Assembly: GCF_014650995.1 (NCBI RefSeq)
Contig: NZ_BMWA01000012.1
Location: 86,178-150,177 of the forward strand
Length of the DNA: 64,000 nt
DNA from: Streptomyces viridiviolaceus
GTDB lineage: Bacteria; Actinomycetota; Actinomycetes; Streptomycetales; Streptomycetaceae
Reading direction: 5' to 3'
Positions 7,304 through 16,353 of this stretch are shown here, one piece after another. The notes beneath the pieces were generated by a model that was given only the letters and a program-made list of their open reading frames with translations, did no database searches and had not been told where the DNA came from. Positions within the stretch are counted from its first letter, which is position 1; each line of letters starts with the position of its first letter. The position numbers and the translations under genes are program-made.

Positions 7304-9247
7304 TCAGGCTCCCTTCGTCGTACGGCGTTCGGTCGGCTGGGTCACCCGGTCGAGCATCAGGCCGAGGCAGACGATCGCCGCGCCGGCCACCAGGCCGGCC
7401 GCGAGGTCGCCCTGGGCCAGTCCGAAGACGACCTGGTAGCCGAGGGCGCCACCGCCGACCAGGCCGCCGATGATGACGACCGCGAGGACGAGGACGACTC
7501 CCTGGTTGACGGCGAGCAGCAGGGCCGGGCGGGCCAGCGGGAGCTGGACCTGCCGCAGCTGCTGCCCGCTGGTGGCGCCGAGCGAGCGGGCCGACTCCAG
7601 GGCGGCGGGGTCGACCTGACGCAGTCCCTGGGTGGTGATGCGGACGACGGCCGGGAGGGCGTAGACGACCGCGGCGGCCACGGCGGGCGCGCGGCCCACG
7701 CCGAACAGGGCGACGACCGGGATCAGGTACACGAACTGCGGCATCGTCTGGAACACGTCCAGGACGGGCCTGAGCCACCGCTCGAAGCGGTCGCTGCGGG
7801 CGGCGGCGACGCCGACGGCGAAGCCGATGACGAGGGTGACGGCGACGGCCGCGAGGACCTGCGAGAGCGTGTCCAGGGACGGGTTCCACACCCCGAGCAC
7901 GCCGATCGCGGCCATGGCGAGGACGGCGGTCAGCGCGGTGCGCCAGGTGCCGATCAGCCAGGCCAGGGCGGCGACGACCAGCAGCACGGACCACCAGGGC
8001 AGCCACTGCAGGCCGTCCCGGAGCGGGTCGAGGACCCAGGTGGTGAAGTGGCCGGCCCAGTCGGCGGTGCCGCCGATCACGGGCACGCCGGAGTAGAGGT
8101 GCGCGGTCATCCAGTCGACGGCGCGGTTGACCGGCCCGGCGATCTCCGCCTCCCACGCCTCGGGCCACTCCAGGAGCCCGGCGAACCGCCCTGCGAGCGC
8201 CACGGCGACGGCGGCGACCAGGGCGTAGGCCCACGTGGCCGGGGACGCCTGAGCGTCCCCCAGCCGCTCCCCCGCCGCGCCCGTCACCCGGTCCAGGACG
8301 ACGGCGAGCAGCACGATCGGGATGCCGGCCGCGAGGGCGGCGCCGACGTCGACCGAGGCCAGCGCCTGGTAGACGCGGTCGCCGAGACCGCCGGCGCCGA
8401 TCACGGAGGCGATGACGGCCATGGAGAGGGCCATCATGATCGTCTGGTTGAGGCCGAGGAGGAGGTCCTTGCGGGCCAGCGGGACGCGGGCCGTCAGCAG
8501 TCGCTGGCGGGCCGTGGTGCCGAGGGACTCGACCGCTTCCAGGACCTCCTTGTCGGCGCCGCGCAGACCGAGGGCGGTGAGCCGGGCCATGGGCGGGGCT
8601 GCGTAGACGACGGTGGCCAGGACCGCGGCGGGCACGCCGATGCCGAAGACCAGGACGACGGGCAGCAGGTAGGCGAAGGCCGGCAGGACCTGCATGGTGT
8701 CGAGGACGGGGCGCAGGACGCGGTCCATCCGGTCGGACAGTCCGGCGGCCAGCCCCAGCAGCGCGCCGACGACGACCGACGCGACGACCGCGACGACCAT
8801 CAGGGCGAGCGTCTGCATGGTCGGCACCCACATGCCGAGCAGCCCGCAGACGAGGAACGCCACCGCCGTGCCGAGGGCGAGCCGCACTCCGGCGACCCGC
8901 CAGGCGACGAGGGCGCCGACGGCCGTGACACCCGCCCAGCCCACGGCGAGCAGGGCGAGGTAGACGGCGTGTACGGAGATCACGACGGCGTTGCTGACGT
9001 GGCCGAAGAAATAGAGGAACAGCGGGTGGCTGTCGCGGTTGTCGATGATCCAGTCGCTGGCCGTGCCGAGCGGCCCGGAGACGTCGACGGTGAGGGCGCT
9101 CGGCCAGGTGGTGCCGCCCCACTGGGAGACGGCGAGGGGGACGAGGATCGCGGCGGCCACGGCGAGGGTCAGGAGCTTGCGGGCGGCTCGGTTGGTGAGG
9201 ATGCCCGGCGGGGCGGCCTTCTGGGCCGGTGCGGTGATCGTTGCCAT
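7304..9247 (-). CDS. glycine betaine ABC transporter permease, tandem-duplicated (ProW-ProW fusion)
   Basis: About 647 aa, twice the usual ProW/OpuAB length. Two full inner-membrane domains are visible. The first (about residues 130-340) contains LRPVLDTMQVLPAFAYLLPVVLVFGIG and the EAA-like loop GADKEVLEAVESLGTTARQRL. The second (about 430-640) contains LRPVLDVFQTMPQFVYLIPVVALFGVG and QVDPAALESARSLGATSGQQLRQVQLPLARPALL. A single chain could therefore supply both permease halves to the one ATPase. The ATG at 9247 overlaps the ATPase stop by one base; a GTG at 9250 would give the GTGA overlap. Confidence 0.92.
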   Translation of the reverse strand: MATITAPAQKAAPPGILTNRAARKLLTLAVAAAILVPLAVSQWGGTTWPSALTVDVSGPLGTASDWIIDNRDSHPLFLYFFGHVSNAVVISVHAVYLALLAVGWAGVTAVGALVAWRVAGVRLALGTAVAFLVCGLLGMWVPTMQTLALMVVAVVASVVVGALLGLAAGLSDRMDRVLRPVLDTMQVLPAFAYLLPVVLVFGIGVPAAVLATVVYAAPPMARLTALGLRGADKEVLEAVESLGTTARQRLLTARVPLARKDLLLGLNQTIMMALSMAVIASVIGAGGLGDRVYQALASVDVGAALAAGIPIVLLAVVLDRVTGAAGERLGDAQASPATWAYALVAAVAVALAGRFAGLLEWPEAWEAEIAGPVNRAVDWMTAHLYSGVPVIGGTADWAGHFTTWVLDPLRDGLQWLPWWSVLLVVAALAWLIGTWRTALTAVLAMAAIGVLGVWNPSLDTLSQVLAAVAVTLVIGFAVGVAAARSDRFERWLRPVLDVFQTMPQFVYLIPVVALFGVGRAPAVAAAVVYALPAVVRITTQGLRQVDPAALESARSLGATSGQQLRQVQLPLARPALLLAVNQGVVLVLAVVIIGGLVGGGALGYQVVFGLAQGDLAAGLVAGAAIVCLGLMLDRVTQPTERRTTKGA

Positions 9248-10476
9248 CACACCGGCTCCTCGGTCGTGGCGAGGGCGGGGTTGGTCGGCTCACGGCGCTC
9301 GGCCGGTGCCTCCCCCGCTCCCGGCTTCGCCCGAGGGGGGGAGGCACCGTCGTCCACCCGTGCCGCCCCGGCGGCACGACTGCCCTCGACTGGGCCGGCC
9401 GTGTCGGCTGTGCCCGCCACGACCGACAGCAGCGCTTCCGCGTCGACCACGCCCAGGCAGCGGCCGTCGGACATGACGCGGGCGGCCGAGCCGGCGCGGG
9501 CGACGGCCTCGATGGCCTCCGTCACCGTGGCCTCGGGCCGCAGCGCCGGACCGGCCCCGGCCTCGTCGGCGGACGACGCGGGGCGCATGGCCGTACGGAC
9601 CGTGACGACCTGCTCGCGCGGGACGTCTCGGACGAACGCGCGGACGTAGTCGTCGGCGGGCGAGCCCACGATCTCCTCGGGGGTGCCGAGCTGCACGACG
9701 CGGCCGTCCCGCATCAGGGCGATGCGGTCGCCCAGCTTCAGGGCCTCCTGGAGGTCGTGGGTGATGAAGACCATCGTGCGGCCCTCCTCGCGGTGCAGGC
9801 GGACGACCTCCTCCTGCATGTCCCTCCGGATCAGCGGGTCGAGCGCGCTGAACGGTTCGTCGAAGAGCAGGACCTCGGGGTCGACGGCGAGGGCGCGGGC
9901 GAGGCCGACGCGCTGCCGCTGGCCGCCGGAGAGCTGGCCCGGGCGTCGGTGCTCCAGGCCCTCCAGGCCGACCTTGGCGACGACCTCGGCGGCCCGCTCG
10001 CGCCGCTCGGCGCGTCCCATGCCCTGGACCTCCAGGCCGTAGGCCACGTTGTCGAGGACCGTGCGGTGCGGGAGCAGGCCGAAGTGCTGGAAGACCATGG
10101 CGGCGCGGTGGCGGCGCAGTTCGCGCAGCCGGGACTTGTCCATGGCGCGGACGTCCTCGCCGTCGATGGCGATGGTGCCCGCGGTCGGCTCGATCAGCCG
10201 GGTCAGGCACCGCACGAGCGTGGACTTGCCGGAGCCGGACAGGCCCATGACGACGAAGACCTCGCCCTTGCGCACGTCGAAGGACACGTCCCGGACGGCG
10301 GCCGTGCAGCCGGTGCGGGCACGCAGCTCGGCCGGGGACAGGGCGGTCAGCTCGGGGTCGGCGGGGACGCGGCCGGCCTTCGGGCCGAAGACCTTCCACA
10401 GGCCGTCCACGGAGAAGACGGGGGCCGGGGGCCGCGCGGTACCCGGCGGCGTACCGGTGCTGGTGGAAGTACTCAT
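9247..10476 (-). CDS. glycine betaine ABC transporter ATP-binding protein (ProV type)
   Basis: 409 aa. Walker A GLSGSGKST (residues 78-86), signature LSGGQRQR (182-189) and Walker B LLFDEP (203-208) are intact. The C-terminal part (about 300-365) holds a single CBS-like segment (VTEAIEAVARAGSAARVMSDGRCLGVVDAEALL), the element that senses ionic strength in OpuA-type transporters, followed by a low-complexity tail. It overlaps the choline dehydrogenase stop (ATGA) and the permease start, so the three are translationally coupled. Confidence 0.93.
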   Translation of the reverse strand: MSTSTSTGTPPGTARPPAPVFSVDGLWKVFGPKAGRVPADPELTALSPAELRARTGCTAAVRDVSFDVRKGEVFVVMGLSGSGKSTLVRCLTRLIEPTAGTIAIDGEDVRAMDKSRLRELRRHRAAMVFQHFGLLPHRTVLDNVAYGLEVQGMGRAERRERAAEVVAKVGLEGLEHRRPGQLSGGQRQRVGLARALAVDPEVLLFDEPFSALDPLIRRDMQEEVVRLHREEGRTMVFITHDLQEALKLGDRIALMRDGRVVQLGTPEEIVGSPADDYVRAFVRDVPREQVVTVRTAMRPASSADEAGAGPALRPEATVTEAIEAVARAGSAARVMSDGRCLGVVDAEALLSVVAGTADTAGPVEGSRAAGAARVDDGASPPRAKPGAGEAPAERREPTNPALATTEEPV

Positions 10477-12005
10477 CGGGCATCACCGCCGATCAGCTCG
10501 ACGGCCCGCTCCCCGACCATGAGCACGCCGATCATCGGGTTCACGGCCGGCATGGTCGGGAACACGGAGGCGTCGGCGATGCGGATGCCCGCGAGGCCGC
10601 GGATGCGCAGCTCCGGGTCGACGACCGCCTGCTCGTCGTCGGCGGCACCCATGCGGCAGGTGCCCGCCGGGTGGTAGACGGTGTGGGCGACCTTGCGGGC
10701 GTACTCGCTCAGCTCCTCGTCGCCGGTGATGTCCGGGCCGGGGCACACCTCGCGCTTGAGCCAGCCGGCGAGCGGCTCGGCCTTGGCGATCTCGCGGGCG
10801 ATGCGGATGCCGTCGACGAGGGTGCGGCCGTCGTGGTCGTCCTCGTCGGTGAAGTAGCGGAAGTCGAGCGCGGGCTTGACCTCGGGGTCGGCGCTGGTCA
10901 GGTAGAGCCGTCCGCGGCTCTTCGGCTTGGGGATGTTCGGGGTCATCGAGACGCCGAACTCCGGCCGCTCGTAGCCCAGTCGCTCCGGGTTGTCCGTGAA
11001 GGGGATCTGGTAGAAGTGGAACATCAGGTCGGGGCCCGCGTGTTCGGGGTCGCGACGCACGAACAGGCCGGCGTCGGAGTCCATCGCCGAGTTGTCCGGG
11101 ATGGGACCGTTCGTCTCCCACACGATCACCGACTCGGGGTGGTCGAGCAGGTTCTCGCCGACGCCGGGCAGGTCGTGCGCCACGGGTATGCCGAGCGCCT
11201 CGAGGTCGGCCTTCGGGCCGATGCCGGAGTGCAGGAGCAGCCGCGGGGAGTCGACGGCGCCGGCGCACAGCACGACCTCGTTGCGCGCCTTGACGAGGAT
11301 CTCCTCGCCGTCCTTGGTGCGCACGTGGACGCCCTCGGCGCGGGTGCCGTCCAGCTGGAGCTTGTACGCCCAGGTCTCCAGCAGGATCGTCAGGTTGGGG
11401 CGCTCGTCCATCACCGGGTGCAGATACGCCACCGACGCCGAGGAGCGCTTGTTGTTCTCCGGGTGGTAGGCGAGGTCGAAGAAGCCGACGCCCTCGGTGA
11501 ACGGCTTCTTGTTGAACCCCTCGATGCGGGGCACCTGGAGCGCCTTCTGCGCCGCGTCGACGAAGTCCCGGGCGATGGCGTTCCGGTCCTTCTCGTCGAC
11601 CGGGACGATGTTGTTGAGGAGGCGGGCGAAGTACGCCTCCATCTGCACCGCGCCCCAGCCTTTGGCCCCGGCCGCCTCCCACTCGTCCCAGTCGGACGGC
11701 AGCGGCTTGAAGGCGATCAGCGTGTTGTGCGAGGAGCAGCCGCCGAGCACGCGGGCGCGGCTGTGCCGGATGTGGGAGTTGCCGCGTGGCTGTTCGGTGG
11801 TGGGGTAGTCGTAGTCCAGTTCGCCGCCGAGCAGGCCCATCCAGCGGCGCAGCGTCAGGACGTCGTCGCGGCCGACGTCACTGGGGCCGCCCTCGATGAC
11901 GGCGACCGTGACGTCCGGGTTCTCGGTCAGGCGGGAGGCGACGACCGAGCCCGCGGTGCCGCCGCCGATGACGACGTAGTCGTAGACGTGGGTGGTCTCG
12001 GACAT
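10473..12005 (-). CDS. GMC oxidoreductase, probable choline dehydrogenase
   Basis: 510 aa. The FAD-binding motif YVVIGGGTAGSVVASRL lies at the N terminus (residues 10-25), followed by RARVLGGCSSHN, CAGAVDSPRLLLHSGIGP and the C-terminal VYHPAGTCRMG and NPMIGVLMVGERA segments of GMC enzymes. The fold and the next gene (aldehyde dehydrogenase) indicate oxidation of choline or a similar alcohol to the aldehyde, the first step of betaine synthesis. The ATG at 12005 follows CAGGAG. Its stop overlaps the ProV start. Confidence 0.88.
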   Translation of the reverse strand: MSETTHVYDYVVIGGGTAGSVVASRLTENPDVTVAVIEGGPSDVGRDDVLTLRRWMGLLGGELDYDYPTTEQPRGNSHIRHSRARVLGGCSSHNTLIAFKPLPSDWDEWEAAGAKGWGAVQMEAYFARLLNNIVPVDEKDRNAIARDFVDAAQKALQVPRIEGFNKKPFTEGVGFFDLAYHPENNKRSSASVAYLHPVMDERPNLTILLETWAYKLQLDGTRAEGVHVRTKDGEEILVKARNEVVLCAGAVDSPRLLLHSGIGPKADLEALGIPVAHDLPGVGENLLDHPESVIVWETNGPIPDNSAMDSDAGLFVRRDPEHAGPDLMFHFYQIPFTDNPERLGYERPEFGVSMTPNIPKPKSRGRLYLTSADPEVKPALDFRYFTDEDDHDGRTLVDGIRIAREIAKAEPLAGWLKREVCPGPDITGDEELSEYARKVAHTVYHPAGTCRMGAADDEQAVVDPELRIRGLAGIRIADASVFPTMPAVNPMIGVLMVGERAVELIGGDAR

Positions 12006-12053
12006 GGGGGGTACTCCTGTGGTGCGTGGGGAGGGGGCGGGGCCGAGGGGTGT

Positions 12054-13583
12054 TCAGCCGGCGAACCAGCGGACGGGCCGGGGCGCGAGGTTCTGGTAGA
12101 CGTGCTTGCTCTCGCGGTACTCGGCGAGGCCCGCGGGGCCCAGTTCGCGGCCGACGCCGCTCTTGCCGAAGCCGCCCCACTCCGCCTGCGGGAGGTAGGG
12201 GTGGAAGTCGTTGATCCAGACGGTGCCGTGCCGCAGCCGGCCCGCGACCCTGCGGGCCCGGCCCGCGTCGGCGGTCCACACGGCGCCCGCGAGCCCGTAC
12301 TCCGTGTCGTTGGCGAGGGCGACGGCCTCGTCCTCGGTGCGGAAGGTCTCGACGGTGAGGACGGGTCCGAAGACCTCCTCGCGGACGACGCGCATCTCGC
12401 GGTGGCAGTGGTCGAGGACGGTCGGCTCGTAGAAGTAGCCGCTCTCCGGCCGCTGGGGGGACGGCTCGGGGCGCCTGCCGCCGCAGCGCAGTACCGCGCC
12501 CTCGGCCAGTGCGGAGGCGACGTACTCCTCGGTCTTCGCGCGCTGCTGCTCGGAGACGAGCGGGCCGCACTCGACGCCGTCCTCGGTGCCGCGGCCGAGG
12601 CGGATCTTCCCGGCGCGGCGGGCGAGTTCGGCGACGAAGCGTTCGCGGACCGACTCCTCGACGATGAGTCGGGAGCCCGCGGAGCAGACCTGGCCGCTGT
12701 GGATGAAGGCCGCGTTGAGGGCCTGGTCGACGGCGGTGTCGAAGCCGTCCTCGGTGGCGCAGGCGTCGGCGAAGACGACGTTGGGGTTCTTGCCGCCGAG
12801 TTCGAGGGCGACCTTCTTGACGGTGACGGCGGCGGCCTGGGCGACCTTGGTGCCGCTGACCAGGCCGCCGGTGAAGGAGACGAGGTCGACGTCGGGGTGC
12901 TCGGCGAGCCGGGCGCCGACCGTGTGGCCGGGGCCGGTGACGATGCCCGCGACGCCGGTGGGCAGGCCGGCCTCGATCAGCAGGTCGATCAGGGCGACGG
13001 TGGTCAGCGGGGTGATCTCGCTGGGCTTGATCACGAAGGTGTTGCCGGCGGCCAGCGCGGGGGCGATCTTCCAACTGGCCTGGAGCAGCGGGTAGTTCCA
13101 GGGGGTGATCATGGCGCAGACGCCGACCGGCTCGTGCACGACGACGCTGTGGATGCCGGGTGAGCCTGCGTCGACGACCCGGCCGGGGGCCTCGGCGGCG
13201 ACCAGGTCCGCGAAGTAGCGGAAGGCGTCGGCGACGCAGTCGATGTCGACGCGGCCCTCCTCGACGGTCTTGCCCGCGTCACGGCTCTCCAGCAGGCCGA
13301 GCCTCTCGCGGTCGCGCACGAGGAGATCGGCCACGCGCCGCAGCAGGGCGGCGCGTTCGGCGACCGGGGTGTGCGGCCAGTCGCCCTCGTCGAAAGCGCG
13401 GCGGGCGGCGGCCACCGCGAGGTCGACGTCCTTCTCGTCGCCCTCCGCGACCACGGCGAACGGCTGGGCGTCCGCGGGGTCGAGGATCTCGCGCGTGGCA
13501 CCGGAGAGCGCTTCGCGCCACTCGCCTCCCGCGTGAATGGTCTTGCGCGTCCGCCCCGCCTGGAGTTCCGTTCTGTCCGCCAT
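12054..13583 (-). CDS. aldehyde dehydrogenase, probable betaine-aldehyde dehydrogenase
   Basis: 509 aa, NAD(P)-dependent aldehyde dehydrogenase. Visible are the cofactor motif MITPWNYPLLQASWKIAPALAAGN, the general base Glu261 in LELGGKNPNVVF, the nucleophile Cys300 in HSGQVCSAGSRL, and the EEVFGPVL segment. First gene of the choline-to-betaine operon, 48 nt ahead of the choline dehydrogenase. Product would be glycine betaine, which the transporter encoded downstream can also import. The upstream region to the MarR-GNAT gene is 201 bp. Confidence 0.88.
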   Translation of the reverse strand: MADRTELQAGRTRKTIHAGGEWREALSGATREILDPADAQPFAVVAEGDEKDVDLAVAAARRAFDEGDWPHTPVAERAALLRRVADLLVRDRERLGLLESRDAGKTVEEGRVDIDCVADAFRYFADLVAAEAPGRVVDAGSPGIHSVVVHEPVGVCAMITPWNYPLLQASWKIAPALAAGNTFVIKPSEITPLTTVALIDLLIEAGLPTGVAGIVTGPGHTVGARLAEHPDVDLVSFTGGLVSGTKVAQAAAVTVKKVALELGGKNPNVVFADACATEDGFDTAVDQALNAAFIHSGQVCSAGSRLIVEESVRERFVAELARRAGKIRLGRGTEDGVECGPLVSEQQRAKTEEYVASALAEGAVLRCGGRRPEPSPQRPESGYFYEPTVLDHCHREMRVVREEVFGPVLTVETFRTEDEAVALANDTEYGLAGAVWTADAGRARRVAGRLRHGTVWINDFHPYLPQAEWGGFGKSGVGRELGPAGLAEYRESKHVYQNLAPRPVRWFAG

Positions 13584-13759
13584 GATCCGGTCTTTGCCTT
13601 CCGTTGCTGTTCAGCGTCCCTGTGTCACACGCGTGTCACTCTCAGGACCGTGAGCCCCTGCCCTGCGCCTCCGAAGGCATGCGGAATCGATGGCCGAAAG
13701 TGCGCCGCGTCACTGACAAGCACGGCAAAAGCGGGCGAACCACCTCTGGACCCGGCGTT

Positions 13760-13783
13760 TTTCTTTGACTAAAGTCAAAGAAA
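13760..13783 (+). promoter_or_regulatory. perfect inverted repeat, probable MarR operator
   Basis: Arms TTTCTTTGACT and AGTCAAAGAAA (11 bp each, no mismatch) are separated by AA and end one base before the ATG of the MarR-GNAT gene. The centre includes TAAAGT (13770-13775), a TAnnnT -10 whose start point would fall at about the ATG, and TGGACC lies 17 bp upstream as a weak -35. There is no RBS. This fits a leaderless, autoregulated gene whose repressor covers its own -10. Confidence 0.72.
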
Positions 13784-13784
13784 T

Positions 13785-14702
13785 ATGGAGCCAGTGTCGA
13801 CGGATGACGTGACGGCCTTCCGCCGCTTCAACCGCTACTTCACGCGCCGCATCGGCGTCCTCGACGACCACTACCTCGGCCAGGACCGTCCGCTCGGCGA
13901 GGCCCGGCTGCTCTTCGAGATCGCCGGGAGCGGCTCCGGGGTGTCCCTGCGGGACCTGCGCGGCCGCCTCGGCCTGGACGCGGGGTATCTGAGCCGGATG
14001 GTCAAGACGCTCCAGGCCCAGGGCATGATCCGGCTGAGCGTCCACCCGCAGGACAGCCGACTGCGGACGGTGGAGCCGACCGCGGCCGGACGGGCCGAGG
14101 TCGAGGAGCAGAACCGGCGGGCCGGCGCGCTCGCGTCCGGGCTGCTCCAGGGGCTCACCCCGGACCAGCGCCGGGAGCTGACCGAGGCGATGGCCACCGC
14201 CCAGCGCCTGCTGCGGCTGGCGGGCATCACCGTCGAACGGGTCAACGGTCACGCTCCGGACGCCCGCGCCTGCCTGGACGCGTACGCCGCCGACCTCGAC
14301 GCGCGCTTCCCCGAGGGCTTCGACAAGTCCGACCTCGTGGGCGCGCACGAGGTGTCCGGGGACGCCGGGGCGTTCTTCGTCGCGTACGAGGAGGGCCGGC
14401 CGGTCGGCTGCGGGGCACTGCGGCGACTGGAGCCCGGCGTCGGGGAGATCAAGCACGTGTGGGTGCACCCCGAGGCCCGGCGGCTCGGGCTGGCCCGGCG
14501 GCTGCTCGACGCCCTGGAGGCCGAGGCGGCCGCACGGGGTCTCACCGTCGTACGGCTCGACACGCACGCCGTGCTCACCGAGGCGCAGGCGATGTACGAG
14601 GCGTGCGGCTACACGGAGATCCCGGCGTACACCGACCACGTGTACGCGGCCCACTGGTTCGAGAAGCGGCTGGGGGCACCGGCAGCCGACGCGCCGGCCT
14701 GA
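13785..14702 (+). CDS. MarR family regulator fused to GNAT acetyltransferase
   Basis: 305 aa with two domains. Residues about 1-155 form a MarR winged helix (FRRFNRYFTRRIGVLDDHYLG, GLDAGYLSRMVKTLQAQGMIRLSVHPQDSRLRTVEPTAAG). Residues about 165-295 form a GNAT domain with VGCGALRRLEPGVGEIKHVWVHPEARRLGLARRLLDALE, containing the acetyl-CoA loop, and MYEACGYTEIPAY. Such fusions may couple ligand acetylation or sensing to DNA binding. It diverges from the betaine operon, which it may control. The start is supported by the operator-promoter arrangement directly upstream and the lack of any other plausible start. Confidence 0.9.
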   Translation: MEPVSTDDVTAFRRFNRYFTRRIGVLDDHYLGQDRPLGEARLLFEIAGSGSGVSLRDLRGRLGLDAGYLSRMVKTLQAQGMIRLSVHPQDSRLRTVEPTAAGRAEVEEQNRRAGALASGLLQGLTPDQRRELTEAMATAQRLLRLAGITVERVNGHAPDARACLDAYAADLDARFPEGFDKSDLVGAHEVSGDAGAFFVAYEEGRPVGCGALRRLEPGVGEIKHVWVHPEARRLGLARRLLDALEAEAAARGLTVVRLDTHAVLTEAQAMYEACGYTEIPAYTDHVYAAHWFEKRLGAPAADAPA

Positions 14703-14708
14703 ACGGGA

Positions 14709-14747
14709 ACGGGCCCCGTTCCGGCGGCAGACCGGAACGGGGCCCGT
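14709..14747. terminator. bidirectional terminator between MarR-GNAT and mdh
   Basis: Perfect 16-bp stem (arms ACGGGCCCCGTTCCGG and its complement) with a 7-nt loop between two convergent genes. Confidence 0.8.
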
Positions 14748-14784
14748 ACGGGGCCGTGAGGTACGGCCCGGGAGCGGCGGGGGC

Positions 14785-15774
14785 TCAGATGAGGCCGAGA
14801 CCGCGGACCGCCTCGCGCTCCTCCGACAGCTCCTTGACGGAGGCGTCGATACGGGCGCGGGAGAACTCGTTGACGTCCAGGCCCTGGACGATCTCGTACT
14901 TGCCGTCCTTGCAGGTGACCGGGAAGGAGGAGATCAGGCCCTCCGGCACGCCGTAGGAGCCGTCCGACGGGATGCCCATGGAGGTCCAGTCGCCCTCGGC
15001 GGTGCCGTTGACCCAGGTGTGGACGTGGTCGATGGCGGCGTTGGCGGCGGAGGCGGCCGACGAGGCGCCACGGGCCTCGATGATGGCGGCACCGCGCTTG
15101 GCGACGGTCGGGATGAAGTCGTCGGCCAGCCACTTCTCGTCGTTGACGACCTCGGCGGCGTTCTTGCCGGCGACCGTGGCGTGGAAGATGTCCGGGTACT
15201 GGGTGGCGGAGTGGTTGCCCCAGATGGTGAGGCGCTTGATCTCGGAGACCGGGACGCCGGTCTTCTTCGACAGCTGGGTCAGCGCGCGGTTGTGGTCCAG
15301 GCGGGTCATCGCGGTGAAGCGCTCGGCCGGTACGTCCGGGGCGGCGGCCTGCGCGATGAGCGCGTTGGTGTTGGCCGGGTTGCCGACGACGAGCACCTTG
15401 ATGTCGTCCGCGGCGTGGTCGTTGATGGCCTTGCCCTGCGGCTTGAAGATGCCGCCGTTGGCCTCCAGGAGGTCACCGCGCTCCATGCCCTTGGTGCGCG
15501 GGCGGGCGCCCACGAGGAGGGCGACGTTGGCGCCGTCGAACGCCACGTTCGGGTCGTCGGTGATGTCGATGCCCTGCAGGAGCGGGAACGCGCAGTCGTC
15601 CAGCTCCATCGCCGTGCCCTCGGCGGCCTTGAGCGCCGGGGTGATCTCCAGCAGGCGCAGCTTGACCGGCACGTCCGCGCCGAGCAGCTGGCCGGAGGCG
15701 ATGCGGAAGAGCAGGGCGTAACCGATCTGGCCGGCCGCGCCGGTGACGGTGACGTTCACGGGAGTGCGGGTCAT
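14785..15774 (-). CDS. mdh: malate dehydrogenase
   Basis: 329-aa NAD-dependent malate dehydrogenase of the TCA cycle. Visible are the dinucleotide loop VTVTGAAGQIGYALLF, the mobile loop ARPRTKGMERGDLLEAN with catalytic arginines, VVGNPANTNALIA, the TRLDHNRALTQL segment and the active-site His in IWGNHSATQYPD. The ATG at 15774 follows GGAGAA; open frame upstream of it (RSFVRLAPGQ...) lacks family similarity. TTGACG in the upstream region (15850-15855, minus) may be its -35. Confidence 0.97.
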   Translation of the reverse strand: MTRTPVNVTVTGAAGQIGYALLFRIASGQLLGADVPVKLRLLEITPALKAAEGTAMELDDCAFPLLQGIDITDDPNVAFDGANVALLVGARPRTKGMERGDLLEANGGIFKPQGKAINDHAADDIKVLVVGNPANTNALIAQAAAPDVPAERFTAMTRLDHNRALTQLSKKTGVPVSEIKRLTIWGNHSATQYPDIFHATVAGKNAAEVVNDEKWLADDFIPTVAKRGAAIIEARGASSAASAANAAIDHVHTWVNGTAEGDWTSMGIPSDGSYGVPEGLISSFPVTCKDGKYEIVQGLDVNEFSRARIDASVKELSEEREAVRGLGLI

Positions 15775-15844
15775 GGCGTTCTCCGTATGACAGCTGGCGG
15801 TGGGGCGTCCCTGCCCCGGGGCGAGACGTACAAATGATCGATCT

Positions 15845-15855
15845 CTTGGCGTCAA
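15845..15855 (-). promoter_or_regulatory. TTGACGCCAAG motif upstream of mdh
   Basis: Minus-strand TTGACG, a consensus -35, about 75 nt upstream of mdh, inside a near-palindrome TCTTGACGCCAAGA. The same 11-mer occurs upstream of the next minus-strand gene (17975-17985). No clean -10 was seen at 17-18 bp, so the promoter call is tentative. Confidence 0.35.
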
Positions 15856-16117
15856 GATAGATCAGCGGTCAGGCTATCGCGCCCTCGGGATCCCGGACGT
15901 CCGGGTCGGTGTGGCCCGTCCCACAGCACCGCCCGCTCGGGTCACCCCGGAAGGTCACCTTCGCGCGGGGACAAGAAGAGGCGGCCGCCCGTCCGGGAGA
16001 GGGGGGACGAAGGCGACCGCCGTTCGGGGATACCGTTGCCGGACTCCCGTGGGGGTACTGTTCGCGTGCCCGGGACGGCCGCACCCATGCCTGCTCCGGC
16101 GGATTCTTTTCGGACAG

Positions 16118-16335
16118 CCCGAGCGGAGACACCCGACCGCCCACGGGTCCGCGGCCCGTCCGGAGACACCCAGCCCCCTTCGCTCCACGGCCCGGGCGAG
16201 GCACCCGGCCACCCTTGCGCCCGTGGACCGGGCGGAGACCCCCGGCCGCCCTCCGCTCCACGGCCGGACCGGAGACACCCGACCGCCCATGGGTCCGTGG
16301 CCCGGGCGGAGACCCCCGGCCGCCCTTCAACGTTC
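16118..16335. repeat. degenerate tandem repeat, about six units of 36-37 bp
   Basis: Six successive units share the core C-GGGCGGAGAC-CCCGGCCGCCC followed by a GGTCCGTGG or CTCCACGG spacer. Copies one and five, and four and six, are most alike. The array fills much of the 579-bp gap between the mdh start and the XRE/DUF2690 gene. Open frames across it have no sensible composition, so it is taken as non-coding. Confidence 0.7.
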
Positions 16336-16353
16336 GTTGTGCCCCCCGCTCCG

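Noticed and set aside
13697..13719. TTGTCAGTG-N8-CACTTT on the minus strand upstream of the aldehyde dehydrogenase operon
   Set aside because: The upstream half matches the damage promoter but the -10 does not start with TA, and choline oxidation has no obvious tie to DNA damage. It equals the weaker MoxR promoter in quality, so it is kept only as a note.
16118..16335. Possible CRISPR array
   Set aside because: Units are contiguous with no unique spacers and there are no cas genes.
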